Shown here: piece after piece, positions 51,456 to 59,630 of the stretch
Layout: the number at the start of each line of letters is the position of its first letter
How positions within the stretch are numbered: position 1 is the first letter of the stretch
Assembly: GCA_035444285.1 (NCBI GenBank)
Contig: DAOMOK010000007.1
Coordinates: 186,001 to 250,000 of the forward strand
Origin: CAADGU01 sp035444285
GTDB taxonomy: Bacteria; Chloroflexota; Anaerolineae; Promineifilales; Promineifilaceae
Reading direction: 5' to 3'
Length of the DNA: 64,000 bases
Notes under the pieces: model-generated
The model's input: the letters and a program-made list of their open reading frames with translations, nothing else
Database searches by the model: none
Told to the model about the DNA's origin: nothing
Translations under genes and position numbers: made by a program

Positions 51456-53470
51456 ACAAGACAGAACAACAGTTAGCCGATGAATTGGATCAGATGGTCA
51501 CGGCCGTCATGCAGGGCAAAGCGGCTGATGAAACGCCCACCAACGAAGCCCGCCTGGCTGCCAACCTGATTGATCTGTCTGCCCAGACCAATCCGGATCC
51601 CAGCTTTGTGGCGCAGTTGCAGCGACGGCTCTCAGCCAGAGCCAACCAACTAAAAAAAAGTAGAGCGGCGCCAGAACAGGCATCATTCTGGCGCGACCTA
51701 ACTCAGATGCTTAAGGAAGGATTTACCATGAAACGCACACTCGCGCTTGGCGCGGTACTTACACTGATACTTTTGTTCGGGGCAGTTGCCCTGGGGCGCG
51801 GTTTTCTGCCGGGTAGTGATACCCCACAGGTGGCCGAAGTCACGCCGCTTCCCGAAGAAACCTTAACAGTAACCGATACACCCACGGAAATGCCCGAGGA
51901 AACCATCCCGCCCACACCCGCCGCAGAGCTGGCCCAACTGCCACGCTTTGATGCGCCCGCAATGGGCATGGGCGGCGGCGGTGGCGATGGTACAGATGCG
52001 GCTGCTATGCCCATGCCAATTGAGGAATTCGACCTGAAAATGATGGACCCGTTTTCCGGCACCACCTTTACGCTGAATGCCACGCTGCCCCTGGATCCCA
52101 CCAGCGGTCTGGTGCAGTTGCGGCAGCCAGAAGTGGCGCTGACCCCGGAACAGGCGCGCGCCATTGCCGACCAGTATGGCTTCACCGGCCCATTGTTTGT
52201 GGAAACATACCCCTCAGACGTGCCGGAAGATGCGCCGCCGCCCGTTTACATCGTCTTTGATGGGCCGCGCAACCTGCGCATGGATTCCTGGGCCATTAAC
52301 TATGCAGATGAAACGGCCGTAGCTGGCTTCGATTACGAAAATCCGAACTTTACCATTCGCCCAGAGACGGTAGCTATCGCCGAGGCTTTCCTGGCGCAGC
52401 GCGGGCAGCTCAACTTCCCCTATGAGGCGGAAGCGCAGGTGGGTGACAGTGTGGTGTTCTACCGGCTGGTAGACGGCCGTCGGGTCACCGAACCGGAAAT
52501 CTCCGTCAGCATCAACCCGAACAACGAAGTGGCTTATGTCTGGGACAATACGGCGACAGAATGGACGGCCGTAGGCAGCTACCCGCTCATCACCGCCGAA
52601 CAGGCGTGGCAGCGGGTACTGGGCGGCGTGTTTGAAAACCACATTCAATTCTATACCTTTATGCCCGACCCTGGCGTAGAGATGCCGGTGGAAGAACTGC
52701 CCGCTCACCTGGCTGACTATAAGTATTGGGGCCGTGAGTTCACGCCCAACAGTGAGGTACACCTGTATGAATGGCCGGTCGTTTACCGTCCGGTAGATGG
52801 CGGCACGCCGCTCGTTAAAATCCGAGGCTTCAACGTCGCAGCCGATGACGCCACGCTCAACGCTCTGGCAGCCGCCCGCGATAGCCAGATTCATATCTGG
52901 GGTACGCTGAATGAGGACAAGACCCTGTTCCAACTGGCCGGGTGGGAAGCGTTGACCGAGTACAACCCCATCTTCCAGACCGGTGTGGTGCGGCGGCAGG
53001 GTGAGCAGTTGGTCTTCTATGGCGAAGATGGCAGCATCTACATCCTGCCCAACGCCCCGGCTGACATTGCCGAAGGGCTGAAAGTTAACCTCTTCGGTTA
53101 CGGCGTCCGTGACACAGGGCTGGAATACCCGGTGTTGGATTGGGAAAGCATTGACAAATACATCGAATACCCGGAACCGGAACTGCCCATTGAAGGTGAA
53201 GGTTATCCGGCCGATGGTGATGTCAGCATCCTGCCCATTGATGGCCCCTTTGCTCCCTTCCGGTATGGGCAGGTGACGGTACACAATGTGGAACTGGTCT
53301 TCTTTATCACCTACGCCTTCCCGGAAGTTCCTGAAGGCGAAGAGATGACCTGGCGGCCATCACCCACCATCTACCTGCAACCAGCCTGGGCCTTTACCGG
53401 CACGGCCGACAACGGCGACACAATCAAGTTGTTTGTGCAGGCGGTAGCGGATGAGTATTTGCAGCCTTAA
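51452..53470 (+). CDS. Anti-sigma-factor-like transmembrane protein
   Basis: 672 residues, translationally coupled to the sigma factor. Cytosolic N-terminus of ~95 residues (ELDQMVTAVM...PSFVAQLQRRL, typical of Chloroflexota anti-sigma partners), one TM at about 96-114, a Pro/Thr linker, and a ~500-residue extracytoplasmic region rich in beta structure without a recognised domain. A second plausible start lies at 51728 (MKRTLAL...), 7 nt after AAGGAAGG and giving a signal-peptide-like N-terminus; the gene could give both membrane and secreted forms. Signal unknown. Confidence 0.82.
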   Translation: MNKTEQQLADELDQMVTAVMQGKAADETPTNEARLAANLIDLSAQTNPDPSFVAQLQRRLSARANQLKKSRAAPEQASFWRDLTQMLKEGFTMKRTLALGAVLTLILLFGAVALGRGFLPGSDTPQVAEVTPLPEETLTVTDTPTEMPEETIPPTPAAELAQLPRFDAPAMGMGGGGGDGTDAAAMPMPIEEFDLKMMDPFSGTTFTLNATLPLDPTSGLVQLRQPEVALTPEQARAIADQYGFTGPLFVETYPSDVPEDAPPPVYIVFDGPRNLRMDSWAINYADETAVAGFDYENPNFTIRPETVAIAEAFLAQRGQLNFPYEAEAQVGDSVVFYRLVDGRRVTEPEISVSINPNNEVAYVWDNTATEWTAVGSYPLITAEQAWQRVLGGVFENHIQFYTFMPDPGVEMPVEELPAHLADYKYWGREFTPNSEVHLYEWPVVYRPVDGGTPLVKIRGFNVAADDATLNALAAARDSQIHIWGTLNEDKTLFQLAGWEALTEYNPIFQTGVVRRQGEQLVFYGEDGSIYILPNAPADIAEGLKVNLFGYGVRDTGLEYPVLDWESIDKYIEYPEPELPIEGEGYPADGDVSILPIDGPFAPFRYGQVTVHNVELVFFITYAFPEVPEGEEMTWRPSPTIYLQPAWAFTGTADNGDTIKLFVQAVADEYLQP

Positions 53471-53579
53471 ATCGTAAAACGTAATCCGTGATTCGTAAGC
53501 CGTAATCCGTAATCCGAAGTCCGTCATCCGAAGTGCAAAATCGGATAACGGATAACGGGTTACGGCTTACGTTTTTATC
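53471..53579. repeat. GTAATCCGT / ACGGATAACGG tandem-inverted element
   Basis: Between convergent genes. About six GTAATCCG-type units (53474-53530) face inverted GGATAACGG units (53543-53575). Largest member of this class in the window; may terminate both genes. Confidence 0.82.
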
Positions 53580-54210
53580 GTTCCAGCGTGATGATCCCTT
53601 TTTCCAGGGCAACAGTGACGGCGGCGGTACGGCCGTCAACCCCCAACTTGTTGAAAATGTGAATGAGATGGCTCTTGACGGTGGCGGTGCTGATATGCAG
53701 TTCTTTGCCAATTTGCTGGTTGCTGGCGCCTTTGGCGACCAGTTGCAGCACTTCAATTTCGCGGGCGCTCAGGTTTTCTTCGGCCGGGGCGCGCATCCGG
53801 GTCATCAGCCGGGAAGCCACGGCTGGGGACAGCACCGATTCCCCTCTGGCGACGGCGCGGATGGCCCGGAACAGTTCCTCACGCGGTGCGTCTTTGAGCA
53901 GGTAGCCGGTGGCCCCGGCGGCAACAGCCCGCACAATGTCCGCATCGGAATCATAGGTGGTGAGGACGAGGATATGGGCGTCCGGTTGTGCTTTTTTGAT
54001 CGCTTCGATTGCGCCCACACCATCCAGACCGGGCATGCGCAAATCCATTAAGGTGACATCGGGGGAGAGGGAGAGCGTGAGGGTCACGGCCGTACTCCCA
54101 TCTGCCGCCAGCCCTACCACCTCAAAATCATCCTGCCCGGCCAACATCCCGGCCAACCCCTCCCGCACCACCGGGTGATCATCAGCAATGAGAATACGAA
54201 TTTTTTCCAT
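53575..54210 (-). CDS. NarL/LuxR-family response regulator
   Basis: 211 residues: receiver domain with acidic pocket Asp9/Asp10 and phospho-acceptor Asp56 (DVTLMDLRMPGLDG), Lys in LLKDAPRE, and a C-terminal LuxR HTH (NLSAREIEVLQLVAKGASNQQIGKELHISTATVKSHLIHIFNKL). ATG at 54210; the DNA in front (54215-54250) is a TAATCGG tandem repeat, so no Shine-Dalgarno is seen. Pairs with the kinase at 55156-56388, with a GNAT gene between them. Confidence 0.94.
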   Translation of the reverse strand: MEKIRILIADDHPVVREGLAGMLAGQDDFEVVGLAADGSTAVTLTLSLSPDVTLMDLRMPGLDGVGAIEAIKKAQPDAHILVLTTYDSDADIVRAVAAGATGYLLKDAPREELFRAIRAVARGESVLSPAVASRLMTRMRAPAEENLSAREIEVLQLVAKGASNQQIGKELHISTATVKSHLIHIFNKLGVDGRTAAVTVALEKGIITLER

Positions 54211-54214
54211 GTTT

Positions 54215-54250
54215 GGGTAATCGGTAATCAGTGAACGGTAATCGGTATAC
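54215..54250. repeat. TAATCGGTAATCAGT tandem repeats
   Basis: Three to four GGTAATC-type units just upstream of the response-regulator start. Same unit as in 24405 and 25035. Confidence 0.75.
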
Positions 54251-54265
54251 AAGACCATTTACCAT

Positions 54266-55159
54266 TCACAGCTCTTTCCGGTAAATGTGATAGGCCTGCA
54301 CGGTTTTCATGCCTACGCTTTCGTACAGGTGGGGGGCGTTTGTCAGGCTGCCAGAGTCCACATTGAGCATCACTTTAGCAACGCCGCGCTGGTAAAAATG
54401 GACAAATGCGTGAAGCAGTAGACTCTTACCCAAACCCTGGCGGCGGTACGGCCGTCGTACACCCAAATGATCAATCCAGCCCGTACTCAGCCTATAAAAA
54501 CAGAGACAAACGGCAGCAATTTCATCCCCCACCCAGGCCAGATACCACCACGATGGATCAAAATCATCCCTGTCTAGCCCCATACGGTCACGCCAATCGG
54601 CAAACAACAGTGGTGTGTGGTAGCCCTTGTCTTGCGAGGCCTCCTCGTCAGCCAGGTAGGTTTTATGGGCGTCCTGGTCGAGGTTGTACGGCCGTACCTC
54701 AATTCCTTCCGGCCAATGGGGGGGTGGCGGTGGACTGGTGAGAACGATTTCCATGTTAGAAAAGGTGAGTCCGTGCCGGTAGCCTGCCTGTGCATACAGT
54801 TGTTGCAGTGTCTGGTTTTTGTCGCTGATTTGGGCGATGAGCGTTGTGCCGTCGGCCACACTTTGCTCAGCGCGTTGTAACAATTGGATTCCCGCATCAG
54901 CATAGGCGGTATCTGACAGAAACAACATGGGTACGGAGTGGGTGCGATCCAGATCGAGGTAGGCGACGGCCGTACCCTCCACCAGCGCTAACCATGTGTC
55001 CGTTTCCAGGTTAAATCGTTGCCAGCGTTCTTCCAGGTCGGCTGCGGTAAACGCCATTCCCTGAAAGTCGGCTGTGAGTTGGGCGGCGATCAGGTGGGTT
55101 ACGGCCGCTAAATCATCCAGTACTGCCGGTCGAATATGCAAATCCGAGAACATGCTCAT
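54266..55159 (-). CDS. Tandem-GNAT acetyltransferase (MshD-like)
   Basis: 297 residues. N-terminal half is a degenerate GNAT domain (HIRPAVLDDLAAVTHLIAAQL), C-terminal half an active-looking one with RRPYRRQGLGKSLL and SLTNAPHLYESVGM. The start (55159) forms an ATGA overlap with the kinase stop; a second ATG two codons later is also well placed behind GAGGG. Lies between the kinase and response-regulator genes, which is unusual. Substrate unknown. Confidence 0.87.
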   Translation of the reverse strand: MSMFSDLHIRPAVLDDLAAVTHLIAAQLTADFQGMAFTAADLEERWQRFNLETDTWLALVEGTAVAYLDLDRTHSVPMLFLSDTAYADAGIQLLQRAEQSVADGTTLIAQISDKNQTLQQLYAQAGYRHGLTFSNMEIVLTSPPPPPHWPEGIEVRPYNLDQDAHKTYLADEEASQDKGYHTPLLFADWRDRMGLDRDDFDPSWWYLAWVGDEIAAVCLCFYRLSTGWIDHLGVRRPYRRQGLGKSLLLHAFVHFYQRGVAKVMLNVDSGSLTNAPHLYESVGMKTVQAYHIYRKEL

Positions 55160-56388
55160 CCCTCAATCAGCCCTGTCAGGTCTACAGGAATAGACACAAC
55201 AACGGTTGTGCCCTCGCCAGGTTCACTTTCGATCTCCACAGTGCCGCCGAGTTGGGTGGCGCGTTCGCGCATGGCTGTCAGGCCGTAGCCACCAGATAAT
55301 GATGAGGGGGCAGCGCTGTTGATGCCCACGCCGTTGTCCTGCACATCCAGGATGACCACATCGGCCATGTAGGAGAGGGTGATTTGCACGGCCGTTGCCC
55401 GCGCATGTTTGCGGATATTGCTCAACGATTCTTGTGCCGCCCGCAGCAGCGTCACTTCCACATCAGGATGGAGTGGGATGGGCGCCCCGGTAATGGTGGT
55501 GACAGCCGGAATGTTGGTCTCGTCTTGCCAGCGCACGGCCGTGCGCTCAATCGCTTCCGATAATGACTGCTGCTCTAGCAATTCGGGGCGTAAATCTTGC
55601 ACCACTCGCCGCGCCTGTTCCAGGCTGGCGCGGGCGGTTGTGCGCGCCTGATCCAGATGTTTCTGCACCGTTTCCGGGTGGTCGGGCATCGCCTGATCGG
55701 CCGCTTCCAGGTGCATGACGATGCTGGTGAAACCCTGCGCCAGCGTGTCATGAATTTCCCGCGCCAGCCGCTGCCGCTCTTCCAACATGCCTTCGTGCCG
55801 CTTGGTGGCCGCCAGTTCCGCCTGTGCCCTTTCCAATTGCTCAATCAACTGCCGCCGCTGCGTACTTTGATCAATGATGGCCGACATCCAGACGCCTAAC
55901 AAAATGCTGGCCGCCCCGGCAAACAGATAAATCCAGACAATGGGGGTGCTCAATGAAATGGGCTGTCCCATGTCACTGGCCTGCTGATAGATGATGGAAG
56001 TAATGAGCAGCAATGTCGCGGCAATGGCATAGGGAATGGGCAAATGGCGAAATATCTGGCTGAACAACCCGGCCAAAACGAAGTAATAGGCCTGTGACAG
56101 GTTAACCAGCACAAACCAGAGAGCGATGTCACCCAGCATGACCACAAATTGCAGATACGGCCGTGCCGCCCGATCGCCGCTGCCCCCATAAGCCAGGTGC
56201 AAACCAATGCCATGCCATAACAGCAGCACGGCCGTCAGCAGCAATGGCCGCCAGATTGAACCGTCACGGCCGTCATCCACCAGCATGAACAAAGTGGAAA
56301 CGGCCACCGACGCATAAAAAATGGTCGTCCACAGCCAGTCCCATTTGATCCATACATCTGGTTGTTGGTGATGGTTTGTACTTGACAT
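55156..56388 (-). CDS. NarL-type sensor histidine kinase (HisKA_3)
   Basis: 410 residues. About five to six TM segments in residues 20-175 without a large external loop, a coiled-coil linker, then HisKA_3 with His213 in REIHDTLAQGF and the ATPase domain (ESLSNIRKHARA, DNGVGI, GYGLTAMRERA). DesK/LiaS/VraS-like topology for membrane stress. Cognate regulator at 53575. Follows the ABC exporter genes on the same strand. Confidence 0.93.
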   Translation of the reverse strand: MSSTNHHQQPDVWIKWDWLWTTIFYASVAVSTLFMLVDDGRDGSIWRPLLLTAVLLLWHGIGLHLAYGGSGDRAARPYLQFVVMLGDIALWFVLVNLSQAYYFVLAGLFSQIFRHLPIPYAIAATLLLITSIIYQQASDMGQPISLSTPIVWIYLFAGAASILLGVWMSAIIDQSTQRRQLIEQLERAQAELAATKRHEGMLEERQRLAREIHDTLAQGFTSIVMHLEAADQAMPDHPETVQKHLDQARTTARASLEQARRVVQDLRPELLEQQSLSEAIERTAVRWQDETNIPAVTTITGAPIPLHPDVEVTLLRAAQESLSNIRKHARATAVQITLSYMADVVILDVQDNGVGINSAAPSSLSGGYGLTAMRERATQLGGTVEIESEPGEGTTVVVSIPVDLTGLIEG

Positions 56389-56397
56389 CTGTTTTCA

Positions 56398-56427
56398 GGT
56401 GCGACGCACCTTGAAGGTGCGTCGCCC
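56398..56427. repeat. GCGACGCACCTT hairpin between permease and kinase genes
   Basis: Perfect 12-bp arms (56401-56412/56414-56425) with a 1-nt centre, so a cruciform more than a terminator. In the 50-bp gap between the ABC-2 permease and kinase genes. Confidence 0.7.
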
Positions 56428-56438
56428 TTAGTGTAACA

Positions 56439-57179
56439 CTACTCCCAACGAAAGGTGAACCGGGAAATGATGAGGCCGAGGATGAGCACGGCCGTAATCA
56501 CCATCACGGCCGTCACATTCCACACCCCGCGCAGCCACAGGTCTTCCAGCAAAATGACCACCTGCGTCAGCGGCAGCACTTTGGCAATCTCTTGCAGCCC
56601 TTCCGGCATAATAAAACGAGGCATGGCCGCGCCAGAGAGGAAGAGCATGGGGAAAAACAATGCCATGCCCACCGCCTGGGCTGTGCGTGGTGTGGGCATC
56701 ACCCCTGCCAGCACAAATCCGATAGCAAAAAAGCTAAAGGCGCTCAACAAAATCCCCGGCAAAATCATCACATCGCCGCCGCTGGGCAGGCGCAGGTCAA
56801 ACAGTAGCAGCCCGGTAATCACCAACAGCACGATGCCCAGCAGAGCGATGATCGTTTGCGCCGCCACCTGTGACCAGAGGATAGATTTGGACTGCACCGG
56901 CGTGGCTCGTAAACGGCGCAATACGCCATTTTCCCGGTAAGTGGCGATGCTGAGAGGAATACTCAACATACCAATGGTGCCGATGATCATGCCGATGTAG
57001 CCGGGCACCGACAGGTCTACCTGTCCATACCCGCCCAGAAAGCTCTCGGCCTCGTTGCCAAAGATGAGGCCAAACAAGACCATGAGCATGACGGGAAAGG
57101 CCAGCGTGAAGAACAGCCCTACTGGTTCACGCAGTTGCAGTTTTAGTTCTGTGTAAGTGAGTTTGAGAAAAGGTTTCAT
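56439..57179 (-). CDS. ABC-2 type exporter permease
   Basis: 246 residues, six TM segments, ABC-2 family: N-terminal KLTYTELKLQLREPVGLFFTLAFPV and the middle YRENGVLRRLRATPVQ motif. AGGAG precedes the ATG by 6-7 nt. Partner of the ATPase at 57215; substrate (drug, peptide or lipid) unknown. Confidence 0.93.
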   Translation of the reverse strand: MKPFLKLTYTELKLQLREPVGLFFTLAFPVMLMVLFGLIFGNEAESFLGGYGQVDLSVPGYIGMIIGTIGMLSIPLSIATYRENGVLRRLRATPVQSKSILWSQVAAQTIIALLGIVLLVITGLLLFDLRLPSGGDVMILPGILLSAFSFFAIGFVLAGVMPTPRTAQAVGMALFFPMLFLSGAAMPRFIMPEGLQEIAKVLPLTQVVILLEDLWLRGVWNVTAVMVITAVLILGLIISRFTFRWE

Positions 57180-57214
57180 GGTTGTCTCCTGGTGGGGCGA
57201 CCCGACGGATCGCC

Positions 57215-58126
57215 CTACACACGAATGTTCCGCCCGGTCAGGGCCAGGAACACGTCTTCCAGATTGGCCTGCTGTACACGCAGGTCATGGGGGGCAATGT
57301 TGTGTTGGGCCAGGGCGGCGGCGACGTTTGCCAGCAGCGGCCCGCTGCCGATGACGGTGACTTGCTGGCTCTGTTGGTTCACGGCAGTGACCCCCGCTAC
57401 CTCACGCAGCACACCGGCATCAAACCCATTTGGTGTGGTGAAATGCACCTGCGTTTCACCATGTAGTTGGGCAATCAGATTAGCCGGGGTGTCTAAGGCC
57501 AGGACACGGCCGTGATCAATAATCGCCACCCGATCCGCCAGCGCTTCAATCTCGTCCATAAAGTGGGTGATCAGCACCACCGTCTTGCCTTTTTCCCGAA
57601 TGGCGCGTACCAGCTCCCAGGTGGCGCGGCGGGCCTGCGGGTCTAGTCCCGTTGTCAATTCGTCCAGAAAAACTATCTCTGGATCATTGAGCAAGGCCAA
57701 GGCGATAAACAGCCGCTGCTTTTGCCCGCCGGACAGATTGCCAAACTGGGCCTGTTGTTTGTCTGCCAGCCCCCATGTTTCCAGCAACGGTTGCCAGGGT
57801 ACGGTACGCTCATAAAACGAGGCATACAAATCCAGCGCTTCCCATACCTTTATCCGGTCGGGCAGCGCGGCTTCTTGTAGCTGCACGCCAATGCGGTTGC
57901 CCAGCTTTTTGGGTTCGGCCTGTGGGTTCATGCCCAGGACGGAAACTGACCCGCCATCTGGTTGGCGCAAGCCAATGATGGACTCGATAGTGGTCGTTTT
58001 GCCGGCGCCGTTAGGGCCAACGATGCCGAAGATTTCACCCGACTGCACGGTTAAGGTGACATCTTCTACGGCGATGGTACGGCCGTAAGCCTTACGCAGG
58101 TTCTTTACTTCAATGATGTGGTTCAT
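57215..58126 (-). CDS. ABC exporter ATPase
   Basis: 303 residues. Walker A GPNGAGKTT (about 36-44), Q-loop, signature LSGGQKQRLF, Walker B EIVFLDELTTGLDPQ (note DEL instead of the usual DEP), H-loop ITHFMDE, and a C-terminal ~80-residue DUF4162-like extension. Drug/antibiotic-type ABC-2 ATPase. GAGG lies 8 nt before the ATG. First gene of the exporter-kinase-GNAT-regulator run. Confidence 0.94.
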   Translation of the reverse strand: MNHIIEVKNLRKAYGRTIAVEDVTLTVQSGEIFGIVGPNGAGKTTTIESIIGLRQPDGGSVSVLGMNPQAEPKKLGNRIGVQLQEAALPDRIKVWEALDLYASFYERTVPWQPLLETWGLADKQQAQFGNLSGGQKQRLFIALALLNDPEIVFLDELTTGLDPQARRATWELVRAIREKGKTVVLITHFMDEIEALADRVAIIDHGRVLALDTPANLIAQLHGETQVHFTTPNGFDAGVLREVAGVTAVNQQSQQVTVIGSGPLLANVAAALAQHNIAPHDLRVQQANLEDVFLALTGRNIRV

Positions 58127-58144
58127 TATGTTATCCTCAGGGGT

Positions 58145-58173
58145 GGGGCGGCCACAAGGGCCGCCCCTTTTTT
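58145..58173 (+). terminator. GC-rich hairpin with T-run between LiaF-like and ABC ATPase genes
   Basis: GGGGCGGCC/GGCCGCCCC stem (58145-58153/58159-58167) followed by TTTTTT on the plus strand. Genes here are on the minus strand, so its T-run is on the non-coding side; as a palindrome it may still structure the mRNA. Confidence 0.55.
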
Positions 58174-58546
58174 AGCGGCGGTTGCCTAACAAGATGGCAA
58201 TGCCGCCAAAGATGAAGCCCAACGGCCACAACCCACTCCAACTCAGGTTAAAAAGGAAGACGACCATGAGTACCAGGGTAGCCAACCCACCGATGAGAGG
58301 GCCGGTGCTTCTGCTGGTGAGACGGCCGTGCGCCTGATAATCAGCCCATACATTCCGCAGCATGGCGATGGCCGGTATGAGCATAAACAGCGCCCACCAA
58401 TTGTTAAACGAGAACTGTGTAAAATTGCTGGCCAATAGACCAATGCCCACCACAATCAAAACGAGAGCCATAAGCCAATTGCTGCCTTTGTCTTCGGCGG
58501 CCCCGCCTTTTTCTTCATCTTTCAAGTCTTTGAATTCGTCGCCCAT
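58172..58546 (-). CDS. LiaI/LiaF-like small membrane protein
   Basis: 124 residues: acidic/basic hydrophilic N-terminus, then four TM segments (LMALVLIVVGIGLLAS, WWALFMLIPAIAML, LIGGLATLVLMVVFLF, LWPLGFIFGGIAILLG) in the pattern of LiaF/DUF5668 membrane proteins that modulate envelope-stress kinases. GGAG precedes the ATG by 9 nt. Together with exporter, kinase and regulator it suggests a LiaFSR-like response; inference. Confidence 0.78.
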   Translation of the reverse strand: MGDEFKDLKDEEKGGAAEDKGSNWLMALVLIVVGIGLLASNFTQFSFNNWWALFMLIPAIAMLRNVWADYQAHGRLTSRSTGPLIGGLATLVLMVVFLFNLSWSGLWPLGFIFGGIAILLGNRR

Positions 58547-58587
58547 GATTTTTTCTCCTGCTGCAACTTTGCCCTGGGCAAAATGCA

Positions 58588-58627
58588 GGTTGACGGTGGC
58601 AGACCTTTTGCAGACGCCTGCCGCCTG
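58588..58627. repeat. Second copy of the GGCAGACC...GCCTGCC element
   Basis: Diverged copy of 49757-49797 upstream of the LiaF-like gene. The rest of the 252-bp gap (58547-58798) shows an ACGGCCGT at 58736 and nothing else I can name. Confidence 0.55.
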
Positions 58628-58798
58628 AATTTGATTAAGATGGGTACAGCTTACCGGGTGGCGAAGGGAAAGTAAGCAATCAGGGGATTGAATTGTGATT
58701 ATCAGGGGGTGGGTTGTGGGGTCAGTCGGGTGGCTACGGCCGTATCAACCATTCGGTTGATAGAAATCGCTGTATTGACACAGCTAGAAAATGAAGGG

Positions 58799-59470
58799 TC
58801 ATAATTCTTGCACGGCGTTGTCTTTTTTTTGGCGGAAGGCGCTTATCTTGTTACGCGAGAATTCCAGACCCGCCGGTACAAACGACAGAATAACAACAGC
58901 CAGGAGCATCAGGCTGAAATTGTCTTGCACAATAGGGAGGGAGCCAAAGAAGTAACCGGCAAAAAGGAACGTGGAAACCCAGACTATGCTGCCAATAATG
59001 TTATAAGTGAGAAAACGGCCGTAATCCATTGCCCCCGCTCCAGACACAAAAGGCACCAGCGCCCGCATCAGCGGCACATAACGAGCCAGGATGACGGCCT
59101 TACCGCCATGCCGGTCAAAGAACGCCCGTGCCTGCGCCAGATGTTCTGGCTTCAGGTAACGGAAACGGCCGTCAAACGCCCGCGCCCCAATCACACTACC
59201 CAACCAATAATTGAGTGAATCCCCTAAAATAGCAGCCGCTATGAACAGGAAAAACAAAACAACGATATGGAGCAACCCCACTCCCCCCAAGGCGCCGGCC
59301 ACAAATAAAAGTGAATCGCTGGGTATGATGGAAGCAATGACCAACCCCGTCTCGCAAAATACCGCCAGAAACAGCAGCAGATAGGTCCACAAACCAAAGA
59401 TGCCCACAGCCTGCGCCAGGTAGGCATCCAGATTAGCCACCAAATCGAGCAATAAGTGCAATAGTTCCAT
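58799..59470 (-). CDS. DedA-family membrane protein
   Basis: 223 residues. DedA/SNARE-associated pattern: FCETGLVIASIIPSDSLLFVAGAL, then LGDSLNYWLGSVIG and FFDRHGGKAVILARYVPLMRALVPFVSGAGAMDYGRFLTYNIIGSIVW. DedA proteins act in membrane homeostasis, probably as lipid-carrier (undecaprenyl-phosphate or phospholipid) flippases. ATG at 59470 follows AGGAAAG by about 4 to 6 nt; reading from 59500 would add ten residues. Confidence 0.93.
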   Translation of the reverse strand: MELLHLLLDLVANLDAYLAQAVGIFGLWTYLLLFLAVFCETGLVIASIIPSDSLLFVAGALGGVGLLHIVVLFFLFIAAAILGDSLNYWLGSVIGARAFDGRFRYLKPEHLAQARAFFDRHGGKAVILARYVPLMRALVPFVSGAGAMDYGRFLTYNIIGSIVWVSTFLFAGYFFGSLPIVQDNFSLMLLAVVILSFVPAGLEFSRNKISAFRQKKDNAVQEL

Positions 59471-59630
59471 AAACTTTCCTGGCTTTTTGATAACTGGCAA
59501 GGCTAACAGATTCTATTACGTGTTGCACCAGGTGACATTGCCACTACCAAACCATTAAAAAATAGCGCCCACAGCGCCCATTTTGGGGATGAACCCTGCA
59601 TCGAGCATTAAGAGCGCGCTGGGCAATACG

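Noticed and set aside
53471..53579. CRISPR array
   Set aside because: Units are 8-9 nt with no constant-length unique spacers, and half are inverted; no cas genes are present.
58775..58800. TTGACA...CATAAT promoter on the plus strand
   Set aside because: It points into the 3' end of the minus-strand DedA gene with no plus-strand gene downstream, and spacing is too long.
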